Of a stretch of DNA of 64,000 nucleotides, positions 37,144 through 46,265 are shown piece by piece. Source of the DNA: Rouxiella aceris (GTDB lineage: Bacteria > Pseudomonadota > Gammaproteobacteria > Enterobacterales > Enterobacteriaceae); assembly GCF_012933545.1 (NCBI RefSeq), contig NZ_JAADJU010000005.1:248001-312000 (forward strand), written 5' to 3'. The stretch's first letter is position 1, and each line of letters begins with the position of its first letter. The position numbers were made by a program, and so were the translations under genes. Below the pieces are notes generated by a model. The model did not search any database. It saw only the letters and a list, made by a program, of their open reading frames with translations, and was not told the origin of the DNA.

Positions 37144-38121
37144 ATGAACGTGACCAGTGAAATAAAAAATAAAGAAAAATCGCTCGCCGAGTTAATGGTA
37201 AAAATACTCAAGGAGCCGCTCAATCCCCTTGAGAGTTCGTTAAAAAAACTCAACACAGAGGTTCTGGACACCAAAGATAAGGTTGAAGAAATCAATGATG
37301 CCATTAATGCGGTAGGTGCAAACACCGAAGAAATCATTAATCCACTGAAAAAATCGTTACGTGAGCTGCAAGACGACGATGTCCCTGGGGCGATAAGTAA
37401 GCTGAGAGATTTTATTTCGACGCAGGTTGAAGAAAAAAAACAGAATATTAGTGCCGCGCTTAGCCAACAATCGGCACACTATGATAGCCAGCTGAAAGCC
37501 GCGACCGGTGAGGTCTTTGAAAAACTGTCGGATGTTCTTGGCCAGCAAAATGAGAGTGTCCAGGCAGCAATACAGCAGTATCAGCAAACGGGTATCGACA
37601 GTGCTGAGGCCTTATTGCAGCAACTGCTGAATGCTAACCGCTTCCTGGAGGAAACCTGCGCCGCGAATGCCAGCGAGCAACAGTCGACGCGAGAGCGTGA
37701 CCAGCGGTTGGCTGAACGGCTGGAAAGTATCATGCAGGCCCAGCAGCAAATAAAGCAGTCGATAAGCGAACTTGACCAGCAGCTCAAGGGCGTGAGCCAA
37801 GGAGTGCAAACGACGCGAACCATGCTCGCGGAACGGCAGGAAAGCGATCGGAGGCAAGTGTTAAGCAGCCTTGAAACGTTGTCTTCCGACGTCCCGGCAG
37901 CACTGGTGCAGCATTTGACCCCACTAACCCAGGCAATTGAGTCTCTGCAAACCAGCCAGCAGGCGTTGACCGAGGCAGTGAGCCAGCAAAAGAGCTATCT
38001 GGAGGCGCAAATTGCCGCAAGTCAGGGTAGATTCCGCTACGTTGTCATCATTTTTGCCCTGTTTGCTACCTCAACGCTAGCTTATATCGGCTATGACATC
38101 TGGAAAAATTTAACTCCCTGA
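37144..38121 (+). CDS. Coiled-coil protein with C-terminal membrane anchor, gene 3
   Basis: This 325-residue protein is almost wholly helical, rich in Gln, Glu and Ser with heptad patterns from about 20 to 290. A single membrane span near the C-terminus (VVIIFALFATSTLAYIGYDIW) makes it tail-anchored with the coiled coil in the cytoplasm. It starts three bases after gene 2 with AAGG upstream. It probably tethers the two GTPases to the inner membrane. No family recognised. Confidence 0.65.
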   Translation: MNVTSEIKNKEKSLAELMVKILKEPLNPLESSLKKLNTEVLDTKDKVEEINDAINAVGANTEEIINPLKKSLRELQDDDVPGAISKLRDFISTQVEEKKQNISAALSQQSAHYDSQLKAATGEVFEKLSDVLGQQNESVQAAIQQYQQTGIDSAEALLQQLLNANRFLEETCAANASEQQSTRERDQRLAERLESIMQAQQQIKQSISELDQQLKGVSQGVQTTRTMLAERQESDRRQVLSSLETLSSDVPAALVQHLTPLTQAIESLQTSQQALTEAVSQQKSYLEAQIAASQGRFRYVVIIFALFATSTLAYIGYDIWKNLTP

Positions 38122-38550
38122 CAAGGCGAAATTGCGTGGCGTCTAACGCGACAGAGCCATTATTTTTTGAGTTGTGTATAAGGTTAGACAGCCTTGTGAC
38201 TTGCTCCCCGTTGAATGCTGTTAGCTATGTCCGCAGATCGCTCTGAACAGACCTTACGGTGTTGTAGGCTGTACGCTTTGTGTCTGAAGCCGACGTTGCT
38301 AGCCTCTGCCTGTATGAATAAATAGGGAACAGATCAGTTAGGCCTTGCATTACCCGGTGTGGCGGGTATTTACAACCGAAGTAAATTTATGGTGAAGAAA
38401 CTGGAAGCGTTAGATCTCTGGACGACTTACCTCAATAACATCTCATGCGTTGAGTCAAAAGTGACAATCCTCAAACAAAAGGCTGGCTAATATGAAAAAA
38501 TGGCAGTTGTTGATAAAAAGGGTCTTGAGAACATTTCTAACAATGACCGT
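38122..38550. other. Gene-free spacer after the GTPase operon
   Basis: No gene I can support. Short frames around 38390-38490 look like phage-type regulatory debris but are not assignable. Confidence 0.35.
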
Positions 38551-38710
38551 ATGATTCGTGAGAAAGATTGTCGGGCTGACTACTCTTGCGAGCAGCTCAC
38601 GCTGTAAGCTTGGGAAGGAAGGTAAGTTCCCCAAACGTATTAAAATTGGTGCTACTGCTTATCGTCTATCTGAAGTGCAAGCTTGGATTAGAGGTGAGTG
38701 GTTAATTTAA
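38551..38710 (+). pseudogene. AlpA-type regulator, frameshifted
   Basis: MIREKDCR in one frame and TTLASSSRCKLGKEGKFPKRIKIG...YRLSEVQAWIRGE in another reconstruct an AlpA-family excisionase/activator (a MerR-like helix-turn-helix). The shift occurs near 38574. AlpA proteins control integrase expression in P4-like elements, so this may be the island's lost regulator. Confidence 0.8.
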
Positions 38711-38721
38711 TAAGGTGTGAA

Positions 38722-39696
38722 ATGAAAATTAATGAAATGTATGATGTTTTACGTGATGATATTGACTTGGTGAATTCATCTTTGGGTATTATAAAGAAAT
38801 ATAGGTTGTTTTATACTACATCTGTCGATCCCGATTATTCATACTCCAATGGTTATGATGGCTATGCAGAAAAGAACTATTACTTCAAAGGAAATTGGGG
38901 ATTTGATTACGATTTCTTTAAGGTTTTTGAAGTGGAGATTGTGAACAAGATTTTTGTTTTGGATGAAATAAAACAAAAGATAAATTCTGTTTGCCCTGCA
39001 ACCAAAGCGGCTTTTTCTAATATAAACTCATTGAATTCTGATGACTTTATTAATTCATATTTCGCGAGCAACCCTCACAAAGAAAATCTATCTGAATTTG
39101 ATGATTGCATATTTCACATGGATGGTAATAACCCGCCATATATATCGGCGATGGAAATTGATGCTATAGATAATAATTTAAGCAAGATTATTTATAGCGG
39201 TTCATATTACTCTACGGGTATGGATCATGGAAACTCAGATGAAGTTGTTTGCGAGTTAAATATTGTAGGGGCTAAAAACCACCAGCCTTTTTACTTTGAG
39301 CTACTCATAGAAGCATACGCATTACTCAATGAGAATAATTTCAAAATGTCCTGTTTTATGTCATATGCGGCATTAGAGAGTTATATAAATCAAAAAATAT
39401 ACGGTCAAGATACCGATGAGCGGTTTTCAGATAAGTTTAAAAAAGCATATGATACAGTGCCTGGATTAACAACCCATGAAACTTTCTCTAAGTTAAATTC
39501 ACTGTTAAGCGATTATACACTTGTTAGAAACACCATTGCGCATGGTAGAGATGATGATGAGATAATTGATAATATAGACGTTGACTCAGCAAAAGAAATG
39601 TATATTTACGTTTCGGCTGTGATTTTAGCGATTGAAAATGGATTTCAGAAGCTAAATGATATTAAACTTCACATTAAGCCTAAAAAGAAGAGATAA
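38722..39696 (+). CDS. HEPN-motif protein (candidate RNase toxin)
   Basis: This is an unrecognised 324-residue protein. The C-terminal third is helical: YFELLIEAYALLNENNFKMSCFMSYAALESYINQKI, then LVRNTIAHG, giving Arg269-x4-His274. That is the Rx4-6H active-site motif of HEPN ribonucleases, placed at the end of a helix as in that family. The acidic, aromatic N-terminal half may be a sensor. AAGGTG precedes ATG 38722. HEPN proteins are common effectors in abortive infection. No antitoxin is adjacent, so it may act alone or be kept quiet by its N-terminal domain. Confidence 0.6.
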   Translation: MKINEMYDVLRDDIDLVNSSLGIIKKYRLFYTTSVDPDYSYSNGYDGYAEKNYYFKGNWGFDYDFFKVFEVEIVNKIFVLDEIKQKINSVCPATKAAFSNINSLNSDDFINSYFASNPHKENLSEFDDCIFHMDGNNPPYISAMEIDAIDNNLSKIIYSGSYYSTGMDHGNSDEVVCELNIVGAKNHQPFYFELLIEAYALLNENNFKMSCFMSYAALESYINQKIYGQDTDERFSDKFKKAYDTVPGLTTHETFSKLNSLLSDYTLVRNTIAHGRDDDEIIDNIDVDSAKEMYIYVSAVILAIENGFQKLNDIKLHIKPKKKR

Positions 39697-39789
39697 GAGG
39701 TGTTTTAGAAAACACTACTTAGCTTCTTTTATTACAGGGAGAGAACATTCTTTACTTTTTACTCCCTGTCGACTCCATCTCTATTTTAG

Positions 39790-39941
39790 CTAGTTTTCCC
39801 AGCTAGCTTCTTTTACCCATGAGCTGAACTGCCCAGGACCAGCAGCTTTGTTAATTTCCTCAATCAATTCATGTTCGAAACGAATGTTTTCTTAGTGCTT
39901 CCTGAACGTTCGAAAGCAGGTTTGGAACTTTTATCTTGCAT
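39790..39941 (-). pseudogene. Small DUF3950-like (Arc/YlcI-like) protein, frameshifted
   Basis: MQDKSSKPAFERSGSTKK and then, one base out of frame, RFEHELIEEINKAAGPGQFSSWVKEASWEN. The second half resembles the ribbon-helix-helix-like small proteins (DUF3950) found in phages and islands. A single missing base near 39886 breaks it. Confidence 0.65.
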
Positions 39942-40089
39942 TGGTGCGTACCATGTTGATTTTGTGCAACCATGAATTTAGCGGAACCCAGAAGTGCGGC
40001 AACATAACTTGGCTATTAACCAAACCGTTAACTGGAGTAACGGAATCGCCACGGATAATCAAGATACTTCCGAGCCGTTGTTGGACTGA

Positions 40090-40165
40090 CCCCAAACCTG
40101 TAGACAAATTCTGTTCTAACGATGAGGCCTGTTCAAAGGCCGCCGGACTGACGCCGCCCAGGGAC
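40090..40165 (-). pseudogene. IS3-family OrfB C-terminal scrap
   Basis: SLGGVSPAAFEQASS matches the usual C-terminal end of IS3-family OrfB (HLGGxSPxxFE). Only this tail remains. The rest of 39697-40327 holds no supported gene. Confidence 0.65.
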
Positions 40166-40327
40166 ATTTTGTCCATGTGAAATGAATGATTGTTAAGAGG
40201 CTCTAAGTATCTGACCGCCAGTTTTACGCTCTAAGCTGTCGTTAATTTGCCTCTGAAAGGAGATCGTAATTCTTTGGCTCGAGTTTCAGATGGGGATACG
40301 ATCGAACCTATCAGGTGCTGGACACAA

Positions 40328-41230
40328 TTACAGCTTATCCCAGACCGCTTTTCTGACAGAAGCTGGTCTGATACCCATTAGTTCAAGGTTGCGGGATTTC
40401 TCATCCCACTCTTCTTCGCTGCGGCACGCTATTACCCATTGTGCCGCTGCAACGGATTTCTGCTGAAAAAGAGCCTGGAAATAAGCCGCATCAACTTCAG
40501 AAAGAGAATGTCCCAAAATCACCACCTTCTTTACTTCACTCAACTCCTCAAAAACAAACCGGTGTTTAGCTATGAGCTTCTGTGAAGGCTTAAAAGTCGT
40601 GAAGAAATAGTTATCAATAGTGCTGTTCGCTTCCATGAGCCGGGTATCAATCTCTGCTATATCGGATCTTTCGTTGAGAGAGCGGCGGGATCCAGGTTCC
40701 CAGGCATGCCCCAGAATTAAATCATCGTCCCTCGTTTCAGCAGAACCGTGGATGTGAAGAACACGCTCTGGTTCGACTCTGTAGATTCGCCTGAGAGTAT
40801 CGGTGTAATTAAAGCTCAGAAAAAAAGCCTGTGGATCCAGCATTGACAGACGGTTAGGTGCATTTGTAAACGAGGGTATCGGCAACTGTCGGATCCACAC
40901 TCCGAATTGGAAACGCAGGTCCTTAGAAAGGCGTCCGACTACCTGCTTCACCTCATACTGAAAATCATGATGACCGGCATCACTCCAGTCCTCATCGTCG
41001 TAAGAACTCATGAAATGGCCAAGATTGTCGATAAGCATGTCGGCATCAAAACCAGCTAAGGCAGTTTCAAGATCACACCAGTCATCACCTACGGGCAAAT
41101 ATTCTTCAACGTCCAGGTAGATAGCCGGACTTGATGTCCGGAGGAAGTCCTTAAAATGCCCCAGGCTTGACGGGATGGAATGCCACAGATCGAAGCCATT
41201 TCCGATGACATAGAGTGTTGACGTCTGCAT
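40328..41230 (-). CDS. AbiH-family abortive infection protein
   Basis: This 300-residue protein opens with LYVIGNGFDLWHSIPSS, the N-terminal signature of the AbiH family (PF14253). FLSFNYTDTL, VLHIHG and VVILGHSLSEVD follow, as in that family, whose fold is related to SIR2. AbiH was first described as a lactococcal abortive phage infection protein. The start at 41230 has GAGAG upstream; ATG 41278 would add 16 residues. It sits among other defence-like genes. The mechanism is not known; the SIR2-like fold suggests nucleotide binding. Confidence 0.85.
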   Translation of the reverse strand: MQTSTLYVIGNGFDLWHSIPSSLGHFKDFLRTSSPAIYLDVEEYLPVGDDWCDLETALAGFDADMLIDNLGHFMSSYDDEDWSDAGHHDFQYEVKQVVGRLSKDLRFQFGVWIRQLPIPSFTNAPNRLSMLDPQAFFLSFNYTDTLRRIYRVEPERVLHIHGSAETRDDDLILGHAWEPGSRRSLNERSDIAEIDTRLMEANSTIDNYFFTTFKPSQKLIAKHRFVFEELSEVKKVVILGHSLSEVDAAYFQALFQQKSVAAAQWVIACRSEEEWDEKSRNLELMGIRPASVRKAVWDKL

Positions 41231-41322
41231 AGATTCTCTCACGACGCATTGCCAGTTTGGATTGAAATAACTGAACATCTCCTGTTTTATATCAGCAGAT
41301 ACCCTAACCCCGCCGGAACATT

Positions 41323-41395
41323 ATGGAAAAAATCACCCCGACAGTAGTGCAGTTTATCAAGCTTGGCGAGGCTGGTGAATGGGAGCGCGAGTGTC
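41323..41395 (+). pseudogene. 5' end of a gene cut by IS insertion
   Basis: The frame starts MEKITPTVVQFIKLGEAGEW and runs into the IS at 41396. The opening resembles the N-terminus of proteins with a KLGEGGxWE motif, often nuclease-like. Whether the downstream frame at 42617 is its continuation cannot be shown; no target duplication links them. Confidence 0.5.
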
Positions 41396-41466
41396 TGACA
41401 TGCTCCCCATTGATTAATACACCGTGATGTTAGTAATGTCTTCACTAGTAACGTGAGGGCATCCAT

Positions 41467-41730
41467 ATGAAGAAGCGTTTTTCTGACGAACAGATCATCA
41501 GTATTCTCCGCGAGGCCGAAGCCGGGGTTTCTGCCCGGGAACTCTGCCGCAAGCACGCTATTTCTGACGCCACTTTCTACACCTGGCGCAAGAAGTTTGG
41601 CGGCATGGAAGTTCCTGAGATGAAGCGGCTTAAGTCGCTTGAAGAGGAGAACGCCCGACTCAAGAAGCTGCTTGCCGAAGCCATGCTGGATAAGGAGGCG
41701 CTTCAGGTGGCTCTTGGGCGAAAGTACTGA
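41467..41730 (+). CDS. IS3-family OrfA
   Basis: This 87-residue OrfA has a helix-turn-helix ([43 protein letters not shown]) for terminal-repeat binding and a leucine zipper ([25 protein letters not shown]). It is intact. OrfAB transposase is normally made by frameshifting into OrfB near the end of this gene. Confidence 0.9.
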   Translation: MKKRFSDEQIISILREAEAGVSARELCRKHAISDATFYTWRKKFGGMEVPEMKRLKSLEEENARLKKLLAEAMLDKEALQVALGRKY

Positions 41731-41753
41731 CGACGGACCAGAAGCGGGAAGCC

Positions 41754-42587
41754 GTGATATTGATGTGTGATGCGACCGGTCTGTCGCAACGTCGTGCCTG
41801 CAGGCTTACAGGTTTGTCCCTGTCGACCTGCCGCTATGAAGCCCAGCGTCCGGCTGTTGATGCACTTTTATCAGGGCGTATCACTGAGCTGGCACTTGAA
41901 CGCAGACGTTTTGGTTATCGGCGCATCTGGCAGTTGCTGCGTCGGGAGGGCCTTCACGTTAATCACAAGCGAGTATACCGAATTTACCACCTTAACGGAC
42001 TGAGCGTAAAGCGCAGACGACGTCGTAAAGGGCTGGCGACCGAACGGTTCCCGCTTCTGCGCCCGGATGCGCCGAACCTGACCTGGTCGATGGATTTCGT
42101 TATGGACGCGCTGGCCACCGGTCGCAGGATCAAGTGCCTGACCTGCGTGGATGATTTCACGAAGGAGTGCCTGACAATTACCGCCGCATTCGGGATTTCA
42201 GGCGTACAGGTCACGCGTATTCTCGACAGTATCGCGCTGTTTCGTGGCTATCCGGCGACGATAAGAACCGATCAGGGACCGGAATTTACCTGCCGCGCAC
42301 TGGACCAATGGGCCTTTGAGCATGGAGTGGAACTGCGTCTTATCCAGCCGGGCAAGCCGACTCAGAACGGATTTATTGAGAGTTTTAATGGACGATTCAG
42401 AGATGAGTGCCTCAATGAGCACTGGTTCAGCGATATGGTTCATGCCAGGAAAACGATTAATGACTGGCGGCAGGATTATAACGAGTGTCGACCACATTCA
42501 TCGCTGAATTATCTGACGCCGGCTGAATTTGCAGCGGGCTGGCGAAACGGGAAATTTGAAGAAAAACCAACTGACATTACTAACTGA
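41754..42587 (+). CDS. IS3-family transposase OrfB
   Basis: At least 277 residues with the DDE RNase-H-fold core: [14 protein letters not shown] (first Asp), RTDQGPEF (second Asp) and [26 protein letters not shown] (catalytic Glu). The frame is open back to about 41721, overlapping the end of OrfA, as expected for programmed frameshifting. All catalytic residues are present, so the element may still be active. Confidence 0.9.
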   Translation: MILMCDATGLSQRRACRLTGLSLSTCRYEAQRPAVDALLSGRITELALERRRFGYRRIWQLLRREGLHVNHKRVYRIYHLNGLSVKRRRRRKGLATERFPLLRPDAPNLTWSMDFVMDALATGRRIKCLTCVDDFTKECLTITAAFGISGVQVTRILDSIALFRGYPATIRTDQGPEFTCRALDQWAFEHGVELRLIQPGKPTQNGFIESFNGRFRDECLNEHWFSDMVHARKTINDWRQDYNECRPHSSLNYLTPAEFAAGWRNGKFEEKPTDITN

Positions 42588-42616
42588 AGGTTGTATCTAA
42601 TCCTGGGGGCAGGTCA

Positions 42617-43748
42617 ATCAAGCTGGGTAAGTTTTCTCGAGAATAACACAAACTACAATGATAGCTTTGCACTCAATGTGACAGAGACCCTGCTGAAAAC
42701 TGATATTTCGATGGAGCTCGAAACGCAACGGTTAGACATAATTCAACGCCTTCTCTCCTTGAATGGGACAGGTGAGAGGATGAGAATTTTGCAGGATATT
42801 TGTTATCATTGGTCAATTTTGTCGGATAAAGAAAAATCAGAAGTTGTTGACCATGTTGTTGATAACAGATCTGACAGAAGCTGGATTTGGGCATCTCTTA
42901 TTTTGACCCACGATTGTCCTGCTGTGTTGCTAAAGCACATAGTGCATGACTATGATGGTAAACCTCTGACTGTCAATATACTGATGTCGCTAGAACCTGT
43001 TCTTTTTGAAGCCGTATTCTTGACGGCAACAGCAAACACTTACACCAGCCTGTATCACATGAATTCTGGGCTTCGGTATGACCTCGTAAAATCAATCGCG
43101 AAGGACATAAAAAATCCGCTTTCTCCGTTGGCGATTGAATACATTATTATATTTTTTGAAGAAGAAAAAGAATCTTTTTTATGTGACCTTGTTCATTCAT
43201 CAGAACAGGGGGGAATATCTTTACTCTTTAATATTATTCTTTACTTCTATGCAGATTCTAACCCATCGTATATGCGCGTGGTATGGTTGGCCTTATTTGA
43301 CAGAGCCACGAAAGAGGTTATCGAGAGAGAATGGATACCTAAATTAATAGAATATTCGGGAAAAATATTTCGTAGTCTGCATCCAGATGAAATACGAGAG
43401 TTTGTACCTCAGGAATGGATGGACACTTTCTATCATGCATTACCGGATATGAGCTTTTACAAATACATGTCAGCCGTATTTAACAGCGAACTTTGCGAAC
43501 AAGCAAGTGATGAGATTCATATAAGTACTAATATTAGAACCTTGTTTTATAGGGATATTTGTAAGTTACATGCTGAAAATCCTCCGGTTCACAGAAATAC
43601 CTACGAGTACATCATAAGCAAGCTAAGTAAGTCGGGTTTTACCTCAGATGAGTTAACGGTGTTTGAAGAGGCGCTGGAGCGTTTACATGAGTGTAAGAAA
43701 TACGAACCACCCTTCAGCAACTATGAACTGGTAAATTGGCAATATTAA
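42617..43748 (+). pseudogene. 5'-truncated unknown gene after the IS
   Basis: The coding frame emerges directly from the IS end (QSSWVSFLENNTNYNDSF) and continues for about 377 codons. The first in-frame ATG inside the gene is at 42711. The protein looks helical and HEAT-like (DIIQRLLSLN, WIWASLILTHDCPAVLLKHI), and I recognise no family. Its original start is lost, so function depends on whether the ATG at 42711 or readthrough from the IS is used. Confidence 0.6.
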
Positions 43749-44163
43749 CAAAACGGACTAGACGCTATTCTTTATAGCAGAAAATAGGTAATTCCATTAC
43801 ATGGTGTGTCCACGCTTTTGTTATGGCCGCTTTCTAGCAAACCGAAAGAGAAAAAAACGCTCAGGTTTCCGTGAGCAGACTTATCTAATACGTCTCCATC
43901 CTCTAAGATTTATTTTTCCGAGGATGCTGATGCGGCGGAGACTGGCACGCCCTTGCTGGGTTACTTGCGGATGAATATTCTAAAGTTAATTTTTGACTAT
44001 CAAGGCCATCAAAATTATCACTATTGTAATAACCTGCACTCTTCAGCATGATGTCCCGATATAACGGTTTATATCTGTTGATAGCGGTTTAATAAAGGTC
44101 TGGGAATCACAGGGCGTTGGCTCAATTAATATAATTGCAAGTGCCCTGTGAATCCCTAAAACA
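43749..44163. other. Convergent intergenic region with a long inverted repeat
   Basis: No gene is seen. GGGAATCACAGGGC (44102-44115) and GCCCTGTGAATCCC (44143-44156) form a 14-bp stem with one mismatch and a 27-base loop. It lies at the convergence of plus- and minus-strand genes, so it may terminate both. Confidence 0.55.
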
Positions 44164-45324
44164 TTATAATGTGTTAGTACTTGATCCTTTACGTTCTAAA
44201 AGAATCTCATCGTACTTCAATTCTACTAACTCTTTTAAGGTGCTCTCAATTCTTTTTGAAATGGATTTTTTTGCATCAGTATTCACGATATTATCAGTCG
44301 TCATCCTCGAGCTGTAGAATGTAAATTCACTGTCATCAGGGTTGTCATTTTTACGGCTTGTTGTGCTAAATAAAAATGAAACCTTACATCTTCCTGTATT
44401 TTGTCCAAATGAAAAAAGATACTCAATCTCCATTTTCTGAATATGAAAATATATATAATATTTATCATCAGATATAAGAAAGATGTCATTAAGCCTATCG
44501 CCATCGATCTTTATTCTTTTAACTGTTTGTTTCATCCAAGATATTTGTGGATCATTTGGAATTGCTGGACCTTTGGGATCTAGGTTAATTTCTATGTTAT
44601 CAACAGTACCAGTAAATAAGTATTTTGGTATTCCTGCGGTTAATCTCTTAAAGAATCTAACTCTTTCATCATTATCAAATGAACCAAATGTAATGACATT
44701 TGGATTTTCGGATTTGACAATTTTCAAAGAATGTAGTGATTTTGATATTTTTGACGTTATTTTTTTATTTATCCTCTCAGTTTCTTTTGACGAGTGCGTT
44801 GTTAGAAAATCTAATTTCAATTGATTTCCTATACGCTCTATGGTTATTTCTCCGGAGAAGCTAAGATCTCTCTCAATCCAGTCTTTACTATAATCTTTTC
44901 TGTTTATTTTATACTTTATTTGTATTTTTTTGTTATCTTCAATGACAATGTCAGGATGATCAATAAATTCAATGTTCTCTATGTCAAGGATAAGATTATT
45001 ACCACTTGATTGGTCATCAAAGATATCTCGAAGCGGAGAAATCCAGTCAACACCATCAGCGGTTAATTCGTGTGATAATGATTTATTTTTAGGAACTGAC
45101 TCTCTGTTAACACTCGTCTCAATTAACTGAGAAAATTGGTCTGGTGTAAGAAGGGTAGAGGACAAAAGCGGAACCGTTATTGATTTATCTGAATCACCAA
45201 TGAATACTCCTTTCCGTTTTAATGTGTTATGAATTTCTCCATATGATATATGCTCACTATTCAGAAGAATTCGTAGATCACTTCCCGAGAGTATGTTTGA
45301 TTTTATATCAAATTTATTATCCAT
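44164..45324 (-). CDS. Unknown 386-residue protein, third gene of NdpA/GapS4a-like operon
   Basis: No recognised family. The N-terminal about 100 residues are polar (DLRILLNSEHISYGEIHNTLKRKGVF could be a small helical domain). The rest alternates short strands and helices, with IEINLDPKGPAIPN and YYIYFHIQKMEIEYLFSFG. It lies 7 bases after the GapS4a-like nuclease gene, is similarly AT-rich and has an intact frame. GAPS4 defence systems pair a nuclease (GapS4a) with a second protein, so this could fill the GapS4b position. That rests on position alone. Confidence 0.55.
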   Translation of the reverse strand: MDNKFDIKSNILSGSDLRILLNSEHISYGEIHNTLKRKGVFIGDSDKSITVPLLSSTLLTPDQFSQLIETSVNRESVPKNKSLSHELTADGVDWISPLRDIFDDQSSGNNLILDIENIEFIDHPDIVIEDNKKIQIKYKINRKDYSKDWIERDLSFSGEITIERIGNQLKLDFLTTHSSKETERINKKITSKISKSLHSLKIVKSENPNVITFGSFDNDERVRFFKRLTAGIPKYLFTGTVDNIEINLDPKGPAIPNDPQISWMKQTVKRIKIDGDRLNDIFLISDDKYYIYFHIQKMEIEYLFSFGQNTGRCKVSFLFSTTSRKNDNPDDSEFTFYSSRMTTDNIVNTDAKKSISKRIESTLKELVELKYDEILLERKGSSTNTL

Positions 45325-45331
45325 AATAAAA

Positions 45332-46261
45332 TCACTCCAATAAACTGAGTATTGAACGGTTGAAAGAAAATGGTGTAATTAGCTCATCTCTATTAGAAAA
45401 AGTCATTCTTGCCAAAATGCTATCTTGTTCATGCTTTGTAGGATTATAGTCAGGCATGCCAATTTTAATTTCCTTAACAAGTCCATTTGAGAATTGTAAT
45501 GCATAAGATATTAATTTTTTATACACATCAGCACTAAATGTTTGATTTGCATAGAAAATCAAGTTAACGCCATTCTCAGTTTCAATGGCAAAGGGGATTA
45601 TTTCTGAGGCAATTAATTCCAAGGGTAAATTAGTACCTGTACGATTTTCCTCGACTAAAATTGATGATCCTATTTTTGGATAAAAGAAATTAATTTTACA
45701 GTTAGTGAATCTGCGTTGTACATCGTCAATTGTCTTTAATAAAAATGACGCTCTTGCATTATCAATTACGTATACAGGATGCTTTACACTTTGCTCTATG
45801 CGAGTTGTTGCTAATATAGAAATAATATCACATTCTATATTGGATTCATCATTGTGCAGCCAAATAAGTAAGCCCGCGTTGAATTTGTTCTTCCGCGAAA
45901 TTTTAGCTGTGTTTAACGCTTTTAACTCAGGACTATGTTTCGCACAATCAATGGTCTCTTGTAATTCCTTTAGATGCTCTTTGAATTTTGATTTTAACGT
46001 TCCTTCTGCAGGGTATTTAGATAAATTATTTTTTACAGAAACATGCACAATAGTAGTTGTATCATCGTGGAATGGACTATGATAAATGTAAATTTGGTCT
46101 TCACCATGTGTTGTTCGCTGTTTCCCTGACTTAGATAAATGTTCGGGTGTATTACATTTTATCGATACATTATGCAGTGAATTTATCCATCCAATACATG
46201 ATAGAATCTGTGTGGTAAGTTTTTCTCCAATTTCTCCTGACTTTTTTGAAGGCTCTCCCAT
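45332..46261 (-). CDS. GapS4a-like putative nuclease
   Basis: This 309-residue protein opens MGEPSKKSGEIGEKLTTQILSCIGW, like the N-terminal helix of PD-(D/E)XK-type enzymes and as I recall for GapS4a proteins. HGEDQIYIY...TTIVHVSVKNN would give the acidic residue and the xVK lysine strand of the active site. GapS4a is the nuclease of the GAPS4 anti-phage system. It sits 4 bases after an NdpA-like gene and 7 bases before an unknown gene, a tight three-gene AT-rich operon. Family recognition is from pattern only. Confidence 0.6.
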   Translation of the reverse strand: MGEPSKKSGEIGEKLTTQILSCIGWINSLHNVSIKCNTPEHLSKSGKQRTTHGEDQIYIYHSPFHDDTTTIVHVSVKNNLSKYPAEGTLKSKFKEHLKELQETIDCAKHSPELKALNTAKISRKNKFNAGLLIWLHNDESNIECDIISILATTRIEQSVKHPVYVIDNARASFLLKTIDDVQRRFTNCKINFFYPKIGSSILVEENRTGTNLPLELIASEIIPFAIETENGVNLIFYANQTFSADVYKKLISYALQFSNGLVKEIKIGMPDYNPTKHEQDSILARMTFSNRDELITPFSFNRSILSLLE

Positions 46262-46265
46262 TTCA

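Larger units (their letters stand above)
41396..42616 (+). mobile_element. Complete-looking IS3-family element (IS407/IS1222-like)
   Basis: About 1221 bp with imperfect terminal repeats TGACATGCTCCCC (left) and GGGGGCAGGTCA (right). It encodes OrfA and OrfB in the usual overlapping-frame order. The four bases on each side do not match, so the flanks were rearranged after insertion. Confidence 0.88.
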
